Shown one piece after another: positions 8,584 to 17,347 of a stretch of DNA of 47,912 nucleotides. Source of the stretch: Acidobacteriaceae bacterium (GTDB lineage Bacteria > Acidobacteriota > Terriglobia > Terriglobales > Acidobacteriaceae). The notes beneath the pieces were generated by a model. It had not been told where the DNA came from, searched no databases, and saw only the letters and a list, made by a program, of their open reading frames with translations. The position numbers were made by a program, and so were the translations under genes. Each line of letters begins with the position of its first letter. The first letter of the stretch is position 1. The stretch is from assembly GCA_030038195.1 (NCBI GenBank), contig JASHPJ010000005.1, positions 1 to 47,912 of the forward strand, given 5' to 3'.

Positions 8584-8955
8584 CTACGCGCGCACCTTGC
8601 CGGTCTCGCGGTCGATCTCCTTGAGGCGTGCAGCTTTGCCGCGCAGGCCACGGATGTAAAACAGCTTCGACCGCCGCACCTTGTAGCTGCGGACCTTCTC
8701 GATCTTGTCGATGACCTTGGAGTTGAAAGGGAAGATGCGCTCCACGCCCTGGCCAAAGCTCATTTTGCGCACGGTGAATGTGCCCTGCGGTCCGTTGTTG
8801 ACGGCGATCACCAGACCCTCAAAGGCCTGGAGGCGTTCCTTGTCGCCTTCCTTGATCTTCACCTGGACGCGAATCTGGTCGCCGGGCACAAAGGCCGGCA
8901 GATCGGTGCGCTTGAGCTTCTCAGCCAGGCGCTGCATGACTGGATGAATAGACAT
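8584..8955 (-). CDS. rplS: 50S ribosomal protein L19
   Basis: 123-aa large-subunit ribosomal protein located at the 30S-50S interface. It shows the L19 signature [13 protein letters not shown] near residue 25, then the FEGLVI strand, FTVRK, and the basic [22 protein letters not shown] tail typical of the family. The ATG at 8955 has AGGAAACG correctly placed upstream. A TTG five codons earlier is possible but unlikely. In many bacteria rplS follows rpsP-rimM-trmD; here those genes are absent and the upstream neighbour is a small secreted protein, so rplS stands alone. Confidence 0.97.
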   Translation of the reverse strand: MSIHPVMQRLAEKLKRTDLPAFVPGDQIRVQVKIKEGDKERLQAFEGLVIAVNNGPQGTFTVRKMSFGQGVERIFPFNSKVIDKIEKVRSYKVRRSKLFYIRGLRGKAARLKEIDRETGKVRA

Positions 8956-9142
8956 TGTCGTTTCCTGCAATTGAACTCAGAATCTCCAGTTTATCAAAGA
9001 TTCAGCAATTTTACCTAATGAGCGTGGGCTAGAGTTGTGCAGAATGATGTGCGCGGTAATCGGCCTGGAGAAGCCGGTGACGGGAACGCCACCGGTACAG
9101 CCAACCGGGAGGTCGGCGCTACTTCCCTGCACTGGGCGAAGA

Positions 9143-9523
9143 TCATTGCTGAGGAGACGCATCGCCGCGCTTGGCTGTGAACTCCACAGGAGGGCGGTCG
9201 CCAGCCTGGCGCGTGAACTTGATCGTATCGCCGTCGGCCTTGCCCGTGTAGCTGATGGTGAAATCGTTGCCGTTGAAGCTCAGCTTCTGCGTAAAAGAAA
9301 TGTTGTCGCCATCGACCTTGCCGTCGGTGATATCGGTTTCGCCGCGCGGTGTGGTGATCTTGCCGGTAAGGGTCGTGCCGTCCACGTGGAAGTCAAAGGT
9401 AAGGGTCTGCACACCATTGCGGCCCTGCACCTGCGCGGTCCATTTGCCGTTGAAGTCTGCGGCCATCGCCGTCAGCGAGCCGAGCGCCAGAAACAGCGCG
9501 GCCAGTCCTAGTTTGCGCATCAT
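9143..9523 (-). CDS. Small secreted beta-rich protein of unknown function
   Basis: 126-aa exported protein. Residues 1-21 are a signal peptide (KLGLAALFLALGSLTAMAA). The mature part has short alternating beta strands with recurring D/G turns (FNGKW, DGTTLTGKI, DGDNISFTQKL, ADGDTIKFTR), as in small beta-barrel or lipocalin-like domains. Proteins of this shape are frequent in Acidobacteriota, but no function is assigned. The start is the first of two adjacent Met codons. It lies between rplS and the glycosyltransferase gene on the same strand, with more than 130 bp on each side, so it is probably monocistronic. Confidence 0.75.
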   Translation of the reverse strand: MMRKLGLAALFLALGSLTAMAADFNGKWTAQVQGRNGVQTLTFDFHVDGTTLTGKITTPRGETDITDGKVDGDNISFTQKLSFNGNDFTISYTGKADGDTIKFTRQAGDRPPVEFTAKRGDASPQQ

Positions 9524-9653
9524 GTTGCGAAGCTCCTGTCTTGAAAGTCAGTTCCGCACTGAACCTGCAAAGAAAAAGCCGGAACCTGTGAGGAAGGACG
9601 GACGGCGGCGCGGATAAGTCTCAGAAAGCGGAACGGGAGAGCGAAAATCACCG

Positions 9654-10421
9654 CTACTTTGCCAGGCGCGGCCGATGGATGTGCTGCACATCTTTACCGT
9701 AGCGGCCAAGTAGCGCATTCCAGCGGACGATGGCGATGTCCTCAAGCATGCGCATGCCGTCTTTGAGATAGCTGATGCGGCTGCGCTCGTCGTGGGCCCA
9801 GCTTACCGGCACCTCTTCAATGCGGTAGCCGCGCTTGAGCGCGATGAACAGTATCTCCGGGTCGAAACCCCAGCGCTCGATGGTCTGGAGTTGAAAGACG
9901 GTCTGCGCCGCGTCGCGGGTGAAGGCCTTGAAGCCGCATTGGGTGTCGGCGAAAGGCAGGCCCATGACCATGCGCGTCACGGCGTTAAAACAACGGCCGA
10001 AAAACTGCCGGTAAAGCGGCTGGCGGATCGTCTGCCGGGTGCGCTCCAGCCAGCGGGAACCAATGGCAATGTCTGCGCCGCCGGCAATGGCGGCGAACAG
10101 CCGCTCAGCTTCTTCAATGGGCGCAGAGAGATCGGCATCCGTGAACATTACAATCTCGCCCAGTGCCTGCAGCAGGCCGTTGCGCACGCTGTAGCCCTTG
10201 CCGTGGTTGCCCGGATTCTGGATCAGCCGAACTTCGGGCGCGCCAACGGCAAAAGCGCGCACCACCTGGGCTGTCGCGTCGCGCGAGCCGTCGTCTACGA
10301 CGATGATCTCGGCTGACCATCCGCTGCTGCGGATGCACTCCACTACCGACTTGAGCGTGGCGGGAATCCGCGCGCGCTCATTGTAGGCCGGAATCACGAT
10401 ACTGTACTTCGGATAGGGCAT
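9654..10421 (-). CDS. Family 2 glycosyltransferase (dolichyl-phosphate glucosyltransferase-like)
   Basis: 255-aa GT2 enzyme with a GT-A fold, acting at the cytoplasmic face of the membrane. The N-terminus has the strand YSIVIPAYNE. Residues about 45-50 give the VVDDGS motif that binds the nucleotide. FTDADLSAP supplies the DXD-type metal site, and the acceptor-side motif DTQCGFKAF and the ERWGFDPEIL block match the subgroup that makes polyprenyl-phosphate glucose or mannose from a nucleotide sugar. No C-terminal membrane helices are seen, so it is a short soluble or peripheral form. The ATG at 10421 matches the family start; a GTG at 10499 would add 26 residues and cannot be excluded. No cell-wall cluster surrounds it. 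Confidence 0.88.
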   Translation of the reverse strand: MPYPKYSIVIPAYNERARIPATLKSVVECIRSSGWSAEIIVVDDGSRDATAQVVRAFAVGAPEVRLIQNPGNHGKGYSVRNGLLQALGEIVMFTDADLSAPIEEAERLFAAIAGGADIAIGSRWLERTRQTIRQPLYRQFFGRCFNAVTRMVMGLPFADTQCGFKAFTRDAAQTVFQLQTIERWGFDPEILFIALKRGYRIEEVPVSWAHDERSRISYLKDGMRMLEDIAIVRWNALLGRYGKDVQHIHRPRLAK

Positions 10422-10584
10422 CTTGAAAACGCCAATACGTGCAGCCCTCTCCCCGGCAGCGCCATTAAGGAAGTCGCCGCGCAGGATTGGCCTCAGCACA
10501 TGATACCGTACCGGACGGTTGCGGGCCTGGAGCCGCGCTCTCCTGCCAAATCGCTGATCTCTAAAGGCTAATTTGCACAGGGAC

Positions 10585-10614
10585 TTGCTTTTTTCTGCTC
10601 TTCGCAGGCAGAAT
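10585..10614 (+). promoter_or_regulatory. Candidate sigma-70 promoter for the HU/IHF gene
   Basis: TTGCTT at 10585-10590 and CAGAAT at 10609-10614 are separated by 18 bp, a plausible -35/-10 pair about 30 bp upstream of the HU start codon. The Shine-Dalgarno GGGAGG follows at about 10630. The hexamers are only moderate matches. Confidence 0.4.
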
Positions 10615-10646
10615 CCCTTTATGCTGAGAGGGGAGGTCTTTCGAAC

Positions 10647-10943
10647 ATGACAAAGGCAGACCTGGTGGAGAAGGTAACCGCATTAGGCGACCTGACCCGC
10701 CGCGACGGCGAAGTGATCGTAGAAACCATCTTCGGCTCCGTCATTGGCGCCCTGCAGAGCGGAGACAAGATCGAGATTCGCGGATTCGGCTCGTTCCGCA
10801 TTCGCCAGCGCAATCCACGCATCGGGCGCAATCCCAAGACCGGCGAGCGCGTGGAAGTCCCTGCCAAGAAAGTTCCTTACTTCAAGCCTTCCAAGGAGTT
10901 GCGCGATCTGGTCAATCCCGGCGAAGCCTCCAGCGCTTCCTGA
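10647..10943 (+). CDS. HU/IHF family DNA-binding protein
   Basis: 98-aa histone-like protein that bends and compacts DNA as a dimer. The sequence shows the alpha-helical body (TKADLVEKV...), the GFGSF turn, and the beta-arm with RNPRIGRNPKTGE that inserts into the minor groove (the Pro of RNPKTG type). The C-terminal helix is FKPSKELRDLVN. The arm sequence and residue pattern are closer to IHF-alpha/HimA-like proteins than to classical HU, but the subgroup cannot be settled here. Start ATG 10647 has a strong GGGAGG site. It is monocistronic, divergent from the glycosyltransferase gene and convergent with pgeF. Confidence 0.95.
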   Translation: MTKADLVEKVTALGDLTRRDGEVIVETIFGSVIGALQSGDKIEIRGFGSFRIRQRNPRIGRNPKTGERVEVPAKKVPYFKPSKELRDLVNPGEASSAS

Positions 10944-11005
10944 CCAGCCCGCAGGATCAGCAGGAAACCGGCCGTTGCCTTAGCAGCCAGTGCATAAGGC
11001 GATTG

Positions 11006-12064
11006 TCATAGGCCTCGCAGGCCAATTACCGCCATCATTCTGCCCGCATGGCCGCGCGAGCCGCGATGCGAGTAAAACAGTTTTGGCTGGCATTGCGTGC
11101 ACCCACCCACGATCTGAATCGCCCTTTCGGCAACTCCGGCCGCCATCAATTGCCGGCGATTGGCTTCGATCAGATCTACGTGCAGGCTGGGAGCGATGAG
11201 CGAGTGACCCGGCGCGCGCCGGGTGAGGAACAGCATCGGGTACTTCGTCCGCATCACGTCCGAGTCGTAGACCTCGCGAAACAGTTCGTGGCCGTAAGTG
11301 AACTGCGATTCGAACTCCGAGAACACCTCTTCGCCAACGGCATAACAACACTGGCCGATTCCGGGACCGATCGCGGCCACAAGGTCCTCGGGCCGCGAGC
11401 CAAATTCGAGCCGCATACGGCCCACGCCGTTCTCGACGATGCGCTTCATCGTTCCGCGCCAGCCGGCATGAAAGGCTCCCACCGCCCTGCGTTTGCGGTC
11501 GGCCACCAGCACGGGAATGCAGTCGGCTGTCAGCGCCGCCAGCAGCAGCCCTGGGTTGTTTGTGATGACGCCATCAGCCTTCCATGGGCGTTCGCGCTGT
11601 GCGTCTGCGGCCGTCACGCGCACCACCAGGTTCGAGTGGAACTGCTGCACCGTCACCAGCGGCGTGGATGCATCTCCGGTCACCGCCTCTACCAGCAGCC
11701 TGCGGTTGGCCGCCACGGCTTCGCGGTTGTCGTGCGCCGTAAACCCCAGATTCAACTCGCCCTGTACGTCGTCTGCGCAGTAGGCGCGGCTCACACCGCC
11801 CATCCGGGTGCTGAACCCACTCCACAGCCAGGAAAGCTCCCAGCCTGGAACCGGCAGCCAGCCAACCCCGTTCGCCGCAATCCGCGGCGTAGACGCCCTG
11901 CGCGACAACTCGTTGGAGGCGGCACGATCAAGCCGCGCAGGACGGTAATGCACGGTGGATCTCCCACGCAGACTGCGCACCAGTCCGGCCTGCGAGAAAA
12001 GAGCGTCGAGGTCATGAAGATTGGCCGCAAGTGGCCGTTTGGCGCTGGATGAGGACGACGTCAC
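11006..12064 (-). CDS. pgeF: Peptidoglycan editing factor PgeF (multicopper oxidoreductase/laccase domain)
   Basis: 352-aa member of the YfiH/laccase-domain family. PgeF is credited with keeping wrong amino acids out of the peptidoglycan stem, and relatives act as purine nucleoside phosphorylases. Residues that mark the family are visible: QQFHS (His143), TADC (Asp181-Cys182), and FHAGWRG with His199. These supply the metal-site ligands. A GGCTQCQP...YSHRG motif lies near the end. The N-terminal 80 residues are longer and poorly conserved relative to the usual 240-260-aa proteins, so translation could start later, although the frame begins with a good ATG at 12064. The gene is convergent with HU. 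Confidence 0.9.
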   Translation of the reverse strand: MTSSSSSAKRPLAANLHDLDALFSQAGLVRSLRGRSTVHYRPARLDRAASNELSRRASTPRIAANGVGWLPVPGWELSWLWSGFSTRMGGVSRAYCADDVQGELNLGFTAHDNREAVAANRRLLVEAVTGDASTPLVTVQQFHSNLVVRVTAADAQRERPWKADGVITNNPGLLLAALTADCIPVLVADRKRRAVGAFHAGWRGTMKRIVENGVGRMRLEFGSRPEDLVAAIGPGIGQCCYAVGEEVFSEFESQFTYGHELFREVYDSDVMRTKYPMLFLTRRAPGHSLIAPSLHVDLIEANRRQLMAAGVAERAIQIVGGCTQCQPKLFYSHRGSRGHAGRMMAVIGLRGL

Positions 12065-12148
12065 ATTCTCGATTTTACCGGCCCGCCGTGCCCAAAGCGA
12101 TCCGGGTAGAATGAGGCCGCGACGCCGCTCGGCAGCGCCAAATGAAAT

Positions 12149-12170
12149 GGGCCTACCTTCCGGTAGGCCC
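12149..12170. terminator. GC-rich hairpin upstream of pgeF
   Basis: GGGCCTACC (12149-12157), loop TTCC, and GGTAGGCCC (12162-12170) form a perfect 9-bp stem followed on the plus strand by TTT. It looks like an intrinsic terminator, but no plus-strand gene ends here. Read on the minus strand it precedes pgeF and could stop read-through from the VCBS gene. Confidence 0.45.
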
Positions 12171-12565
12171 TTTCGAGAGGCGATTCAAGGAGGGAATCCA
12201 GGGGGGTGATTGGGAAGAGGTCCACAAGTGGACCCTCAAAAAGGAGTTGATACCTTTCTTGGGTGGGACGTATTGGGGAAGCCTCTGCTAATTACCTATT
12301 CAGATGCCCAAATCGGAAAAAGGTTGCTCTTCCGCCGCTCACACGCGCGAAATCTTTTCCACAAAAGCCGCCGCGGTGGGAATCCCACCACCGCAGCAAC
12401 GGCATGCCCCATTTGCAGGATGACAACTCTGCGTTCGGGAGGTTATCGAAGCGGCAATATCCTCATTCCCTTCATGAAACGGTCCGGATCGCCTACCGGG
12501 AACCGGCTCTGCGTCTGGTTCGCGACCTCGGGCGATGTCAACCCCGCGCAGTGGACTCTGGTCCG
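12171..12565. other. 395-bp intergenic stretch with short hairpins, no gene
   Basis: No frame here has coding character. Three structures are visible: GGTCCAC-AA-GTGGACC (12219-12234), GGTGGG-AAT-CCCACC (12375-12389), and a sequence near 12276-12303 that loosely resembles the 18-bp terminal repeat found at 2524. It probably contains the pgeF promoter and the 3' region of the VCBS gene on the minus strand. Long plus-strand frames crossing it are antisense artefacts. Confidence 0.4.
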
Positions 12566-13885
12566 CTACTTCTTCGGCTCGTCTTCCTGCTGCACCACCG
12601 GTCCTTCACCGGGGAATGGCCAATGAGTGTCCAGCAAAATCTCCTTTTCCCGCTGCTCTTTGGGTACCAGGTTAATCTTCAGGTTCTCGAAGAAATGCAC
12701 GCCGGTTTTGCCTGCGGTGGCAATGTCCAGGTCGCCGTCGCCATCGAGATCGGCGACCACAAACTGCGTTCCTGCGCCAGCCGTGCCGTTCACGCTAATC
12801 GGGTAGCGGGTGAACGTGCCGGTTTTGCGATCAATCTTGTAGTAATAGATCACCAGCGGATCGTACGAGCCGGGGTCGTGGCCCGAGTGGCCGCGGTAGC
12901 GCTTGCCGGCAATCAGCTCCATCTGGCCATCGCCATCGATGTCTGCGAGCTTGAGCGCATGAATCTGCGAGTAGGACTCGTCGATGGTGTGCCTGACCCA
13001 GTGACGGTCTGCCCCATCCCCTTGTTGTTCAAGCCAATAGAGGCCATAGCTGTGGCCATGGCCGTAGATGATGTCCGTCTTGCCGTCTTTGTTCACATCG
13101 TAGCCGATAATTGGAAAACCGGCGTCGCCCATCTGCCAGTCGCCGTGCCACTCCCACTGGTCTTTATCGGCGTCGATCTGCCGGAACCAGCCGTTGGGCG
13201 TGAGGATGTCCATTTTGCCGTCGCCGTCCACGTCGGCAACGCCAGTGCCGTGGCCGTCCTGTGCGCGCCCGCCTACGTGATGCACTTTGGGCTCGGGACC
13301 GGAGAAATCGATCCAGAGCACGCCCATGTGGCCATAATGGGCAAAGACAAGATCGGGCTGGCCGTCGCCGTTGATGTCGGCCTCGACGCCACCTTCCGTG
13401 TCATAGCTGTCGGTGATGAAGTGCCTCTTCCACTCGGCGCCCGGTTTGCCTGCCGCAGCGGGCTTGCCGGGATTCTCGTACCAGAAGATGCCGTTGGTCA
13501 TCCAGCCGGCTGTCACCACGTCGGGATAGCCATCGTGGTTCACGTCGATGGTCCACTCACCGCAGTCGGAGACGAACTCGCTCAGCGTGCCGGCCTGACG
13601 ATACTGGTGGCGCACCCACGTTCCGCCTTTGGGGCCGGGATTCTCATACCAGTAGGCACCGCTCAGCAGGTCAGGATAGCCGTCGCCGTTCATGTCCAGC
13701 GTGGTAATGCCTTCGGCGTGATCGGTGCCCAGGCGATGCACGAAAAACGTGGCCTGCATAACGCCGTAAGGACCGGGCCCCGACGTGGTCTTGTGCTCAG
13801 CCTGCTCGGGATTTTGAGAGAACGCTGCAACGGCGGCGCACACCGCAAGGACGGAGACAACTTGAGTCAGTTGGCGCACGGACAT
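12566..13885 (-). CDS. Secreted FG-GAP/VCBS repeat protein
   Basis: 439-aa exported protein with a signal peptide (cleavage near residue 23, after AAFS). The body is a chain of at least seven Ca-binding-type repeats of the form D-x-N/D-G-D-G-x-x-D (for example DMNGDGYPDLL, DINGDGQPDLV, DVDGDGKMDIL, DLDGDGDLDIA), spaced 40-60 residues apart. This is the hallmark of FG-GAP/VCBS beta-propellers. Such propellers bind ligands or carbohydrate at the cell surface; no catalytic residues are evident. Its function is unknown. It lies 78 bp downstream of the SDR gene on the same strand and may be read together with it. Confidence 0.88.
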   Translation of the reverse strand: MSVRQLTQVVSVLAVCAAVAAFSQNPEQAEHKTTSGPGPYGVMQATFFVHRLGTDHAEGITTLDMNGDGYPDLLSGAYWYENPGPKGGTWVRHQYRQAGTLSEFVSDCGEWTIDVNHDGYPDVVTAGWMTNGIFWYENPGKPAAAGKPGAEWKRHFITDSYDTEGGVEADINGDGQPDLVFAHYGHMGVLWIDFSGPEPKVHHVGGRAQDGHGTGVADVDGDGKMDILTPNGWFRQIDADKDQWEWHGDWQMGDAGFPIIGYDVNKDGKTDIIYGHGHSYGLYWLEQQGDGADRHWVRHTIDESYSQIHALKLADIDGDGQMELIAGKRYRGHSGHDPGSYDPLVIYYYKIDRKTGTFTRYPISVNGTAGAGTQFVVADLDGDGDLDIATAGKTGVHFFENLKINLVPKEQREKEILLDTHWPFPGEGPVVQQEDEPKK

Positions 13886-13963
13886 GGACCAGTTTCCTTT
13901 CGCACGCCATTCTCCTCGCAGCGGCTGCGAATGCGCAAGTTTTCAGAGAAGCAGAATGGTTCT

Positions 13964-14788
13964 TTATTTCTTCTCTTCCAGGCGCGGCGTCGGCGGAGCC
14001 TTCTTGGGCCCTGTCCGTTTGGCAATCTCGCGGGTGACGAACGATGTGGGGAGAAGACGCACCAATTGTGCTCCGAGCCAGCCGCGGAAGCTGGGAACGA
14101 GAGTGCGCTTCCCGCGCTCCAGCGCATCGATGGCCAGCCGCGCCACCTCCCCGGCCGGCTGCACGCCACGCTGCCTCAAGACGCCGGCCCCGGCCACGTC
14201 GAAGAACTCGCTCTCGGTTGGCCCAGGGCAGAGCGCTGTCACCTTCACGTCGTACTGCGCAACCTCTTCAGCCAGTCCCAGCGCAAAAAAGCGGTCGAAA
14301 GCCTTGGTGGCTGCGTAGGTGGTAATGTAGGGCATCGGCTGAAAGCTCGCCGTGGATGCGACTATCAGCACCCAGCCGCGGCGGCGCTCCACCATGCGCG
14401 GCACAAACAGGCGCGAGAGCTGCACCACGGCGTCGCAGTTGACGCGCACCTGGTTCATCTCCTGCTCAATCTCGCTCGCGTGAAAGAAACCGTACTGGCC
14501 CAGACCGGCGTTGTTGACGAGAATCTCGACTTCGAGGCCGGCGCGCTCGGTGACGCGATAAATCTGGTGCGGAGCCACGGGATCGTTCAGGTCGGCGATG
14601 ATGATGCGCATCTCGGTTCCCTGCGCGGCCAGTTCCTGCCCCAGCGCCTCAAGCCGGTCGCGGCGGCGGGCGGTGAGAATCAGCTTTGCGCCGCGGTCGG
14701 CAAGCTCGCGCGCCAGCGCTGCGCCAATACCCGAGCTTGCGCCTGTCACCAGCGCCCACTTGCCGTGAAGCTGAGAAGTATAAGCCAT
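13964..14788 (-). CDS. Short-chain dehydrogenase/reductase
   Basis: 274-aa classical SDR with a Rossmann fold and NAD(P) binding. The cofactor loop is TGASSGIG at residues 15-22, with basic residues after strand 2 (TARRRDR) suggesting NADPH preference. NNAG is at 92-95, and the catalytic set is Ser145, Tyr158 and Lys162 (YAATK). The FxPxxxxxYxxTK arrangement and the C-terminal CPGPTESEF are typical of the DltE/YqjQ-like subgroup, acting on unknown carbonyl substrates. The C-terminal 50 residues carry a short hydrophobic and basic tail. It lies upstream of the VCBS gene on the same strand. Confidence 0.93.
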   Translation of the reverse strand: MAYTSQLHGKWALVTGASSGIGAALARELADRGAKLILTARRRDRLEALGQELAAQGTEMRIIIADLNDPVAPHQIYRVTERAGLEVEILVNNAGLGQYGFFHASEIEQEMNQVRVNCDAVVQLSRLFVPRMVERRRGWVLIVASTASFQPMPYITTYAATKAFDRFFALGLAEEVAQYDVKVTALCPGPTESEFFDVAGAGVLRQRGVQPAGEVARLAIDALERGKRTLVPSFRGWLGAQLVRLLPTSFVTREIAKRTGPKKAPPTPRLEEKK

Positions 14789-14895
14789 CGCGGATTATGA
14801 TAGCGGATCGATGGGGCGGAGTTGATTCATGCAGGTGCGGAAGGCGTTGTTTGTTGGCGCAAATGGGAACGAAATTTTTGCCGGCGATTCGCACC

Positions 14896-14951
14896 GCCCC
14901 TACGGGGCTGCATCATGCAATACGCACGCTTTCCTAGGGCTTTGCCCTGGG
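14896..14951. repeat. Pair of intergenic hairpins after the yjbR-like gene
   Basis: GCCCC-TAC-GGGGC (14896-14908) and CCTAGGGC-TTT-GCCCTGGG (14933-14951) lie in tandem directly downstream of the minus-strand stop codon at 14952. Paired short hairpins of this composition recur in intergenic DNA of several phyla, but a second copy was not found in this window. They may act as a rho-independent attenuator without a T tract or as a dispersed repeat. Confidence 0.4.
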
Positions 14952-15353
14952 CTATTTTCCTTTCGTCCCTCCGGGACGCCCTGCGACGGCGGATTTGCGC
15001 TTGGTGGGACTCGCTGTTTTTCTGCTGGCCTTTTGATTCTTTTCGGCACGCAGCTTCCACGCCGTATGCAGCGCGCCGCGCAGCGAGTCTTCGTCGGCAA
15101 CGGCCAGGCGGATGTGGGTCATGCCCATGCGGCCCCAGCCACCGTGGATAGGCAGAAAGAGGTCGGGACGGTCAGCGATAAACGCAGCCTGCAGCTCGGG
15201 CGTGATCATGAGATTGCCGTAGCCTTCTTGCACCGCGGCCAGCGTGGCGAAGATGTGGCCACCCACGCGGAAGTCCGCCGCGCCCATGTGTGAGCCTTCC
15301 TCAGCGCCTTCAAGGCTCAGCGCAATGCGGCGGAAGTCCGCGGAGTTCATCAT
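14952..15353 (-). CDS. MmcQ/YjbR family protein
   Basis: 133-aa protein of the MmcQ/YjbR (CyaY-like) family. The N-terminus (FRRIALSLEGAEEGSHMGAADFRVGGHIFATL) and the central ITPELQ...RPDLF...GGWGRMGMTHIRL segment fit the family. The last 25 residues are a basic, low-complexity tail (KRKSAVAGRPGGTKGK). Function is not established; a DNA-binding role has been proposed. The start codon ATG at 15353 overlaps the upstream peptidase stop as TGATG (one shared base), which indicates translational coupling. An alternative ATG lies one codon later. Confidence 0.85.
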   Translation of the reverse strand: MMNSADFRRIALSLEGAEEGSHMGAADFRVGGHIFATLAAVQEGYGNLMITPELQAAFIADRPDLFLPIHGGWGRMGMTHIRLAVADEDSLRGALHTAWKLRAEKNQKASRKTASPTKRKSAVAGRPGGTKGK

Positions 15354-17347
15354 CAGGCTCCGATCAGCTCGCTCTCGAACTCTTCGTTGAGCCACTTGGA
15401 GAACGCCTCGAACTCCTCGTCGCGGCCCAGGAAGTCGCGCACCATCTCGCGGCCGGGTTTGGAGCCACCCTGCTCCAGCACCGTCTTGCGATAGCGCTCG
15501 CCGGCGTCACAGCCCAGCAGATCGGCGGGATCGAACTGCGCGAAAAAGTCCAGCGCGATCACCTTGTCGAAGGCGTAGGTGTAGTAGTTCGACGAGTAGC
15601 CGGTGAGATGGCCGAAGCTCGCGTACATGCGGTTGCCATCGAGCCACGTCCATGGCTGCAGCGACTGGTAGAGTGACTTCGTGATTGCGTCGAGATCGAT
15701 GCCGGCCGGGTCCTGGTCGTGAAGGTCGAGTGAGAGCGTGGTGTAGTAAAGCTGCGAACGCACCCAGTCCGCGCGGCCGAAGGAGCCGGCGCGCTTCATC
15801 TTCTTGATGGTCTCGGATGGGAGTGTTTCACCCGTCTCATGGTGTTTCGCAAAAGCCTGCAGCAGCTTTTCGTCGCGGAAGAACTCTTCGAGCATCTGCG
15901 AGGGCACTTCGATAAAATCGCCTTCCGTGGCAAAACCCGAGAGCCCAGCCCACTCAGTCTGGCCGCCGAGGATCGCGTGCATCAGGTGGCCGAACTCGTG
16001 GAAGTAGGTGACGACATCGGAGTATTGCAGCAGGCCCGGATCGCCCTTTTCGCCGCCGGGGAAGTTGCAGATGAGTGCGGCCTCGGGCAGCGCGCGTCCG
16101 CGCACGCCGGTGACGACCGGAGCCGCAGAGAACCACTTGTCCTTGCCCTCGCGTGGATGCATGTCGAGATAAAAGCGGCCCACATGCTTGCCGCCGTCGA
16201 AGACGTCGAAGACAGAAACCGACTCGTGCCACGCCGATGCCGATGAGCGCTTGAACTCGACCTTGAAGAGGCGCGCGGCGGTTTCAAGCACGCCGGCTTC
16301 GACCTGCGCATAGGGGAAGTACGGCCGCACGGACTGCGAATCGAAGTCGAAAGCAGCGCGGCGGAACTGCTCATACCAGTAGCCGCGGCTGGTGATGTCA
16401 ATCGCCTGGAGACCGGGCTGCCGCTCGCGGACAAATTCGAGCACCAGCTTGTGCTCGTGTTGCGCACCATCCCGGCTGGCGTCATTCAGCTTGGCCAGAA
16501 ATGCGCGCACGTTGACGGCCGAGCCCATCATCTGGTCGGCCGTGGCCAGGTCAGCCCAACTGCGGAAGCCAAGCACCGAGGCGATCTCCTGTCGCGTGGC
16601 CAGCAGATCGAGCAGAATCTGCTGGTTCACCGGGTAAGCGCGGGTGTTGTACGCAAGAAACATGCGCTCGCGCAGCGCAGCGTTGGAAGCGAAGGTCATC
16701 ACCGGCTGCATGTCCGGCGGATCGGTGGAGATGACCACGTTGCCTTTTTCGTCGAGCGGATGCCGCGCCAGGTAATCGGCGGGCAGGCCGTCCAGCTCGC
16801 CGCTCGCCGCTTGGATCGTTTTGCCGCCTTCCTGGATGTTGCGGCTGAACTCGAGCGAGAGCCTTGTCGCTTTTTCATGCAGCGCCTGCAGGCGGTCGCG
16901 CGTGGCCTGGTCCTTGTCCACGCCGGCCAGCCGATAGCTCAGCAGCGTGCGCTCGACAAAATGTCTCGTCGCCGGGCTTGCGCCTTCAAGCTGGATGGCC
17001 GCCAGCGCCTCGTACACCGCGCGGTTGAGACTGAGCGCGCTGCCCGCGACAGCCACGCGCTGCGCGTCGAGCTGAGCCTGGTCGCGCACGGCCTTGTCCG
17101 CGGCAACGGAGTTGAGCACGCCGGCCTGTGAGCCAGCCAGATTCAACTGCTCGATAGCTGCGTCGTAGTAGATGAGAGAATTCTCAGGCGTGCGCGGGCC
17201 TTCCACGACCAGCAGCCGCGCCAGCGCCTCCTGGTGCGCGGCCAGACGAGCGCTTACCCAGGCGGCAAGCGCTTCGGCTGAGACGGCGCCGCCGGCATCC
17301 CACGCGTGAAGGTCTTGGTTGGCAGCAGACAGGCTCTCGACAGGCAT
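15353..17347 (-). CDS. M3 family metallopeptidase (thimet oligopeptidase-like)
   Basis: 664-aa zinc oligopeptidase of family M3A, acting on short peptides in the cytoplasm or periplasm. The zinc site HEFGH is at residues 450-454 (catalytic Glu451), within YFHEFGHLMHAILGG. The third ligand region and the SQMLEEFF motif follow 25-30 residues later, as expected. The helical N-terminal half with LxLEFSRNI and the length match the family (about 650-700 aa). The ATG at 17347 follows GGAGG, so the 39 in-frame codons upstream are excluded. There is no clear signal peptide, unlike many acidobacterial paralogues. It is translationally coupled to the downstream yjbR-like gene. Confidence 0.93.
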   Translation of the reverse strand: MPVESLSAANQDLHAWDAGGAVSAEALAAWVSARLAAHQEALARLLVVEGPRTPENSLIYYDAAIEQLNLAGSQAGVLNSVAADKAVRDQAQLDAQRVAVAGSALSLNRAVYEALAAIQLEGASPATRHFVERTLLSYRLAGVDKDQATRDRLQALHEKATRLSLEFSRNIQEGGKTIQAASGELDGLPADYLARHPLDEKGNVVISTDPPDMQPVMTFASNAALRERMFLAYNTRAYPVNQQILLDLLATRQEIASVLGFRSWADLATADQMMGSAVNVRAFLAKLNDASRDGAQHEHKLVLEFVRERQPGLQAIDITSRGYWYEQFRRAAFDFDSQSVRPYFPYAQVEAGVLETAARLFKVEFKRSSASAWHESVSVFDVFDGGKHVGRFYLDMHPREGKDKWFSAAPVVTGVRGRALPEAALICNFPGGEKGDPGLLQYSDVVTYFHEFGHLMHAILGGQTEWAGLSGFATEGDFIEVPSQMLEEFFRDEKLLQAFAKHHETGETLPSETIKKMKRAGSFGRADWVRSQLYYTTLSLDLHDQDPAGIDLDAITKSLYQSLQPWTWLDGNRMYASFGHLTGYSSNYYTYAFDKVIALDFFAQFDPADLLGCDAGERYRKTVLEQGGSKPGREMVRDFLGRDEEFEAFSKWLNEEFESELIGA

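Noticed and set aside
12276..12303. Possible third copy of the 18-bp terminal repeat
   Set aside because: It matches only in pieces (GGAAGCCTCT, CTAATT, ATTCAG) with extra bases between, and no interior sequence is shared.
12263..14800. 845-codon plus-strand open frame
   Set aside because: It runs antisense through the VCBS-repeat and SDR genes, whose motifs are unambiguous. Long antisense frames are common in high-GC DNA, and its product shows no domain, signal or sensible start context.
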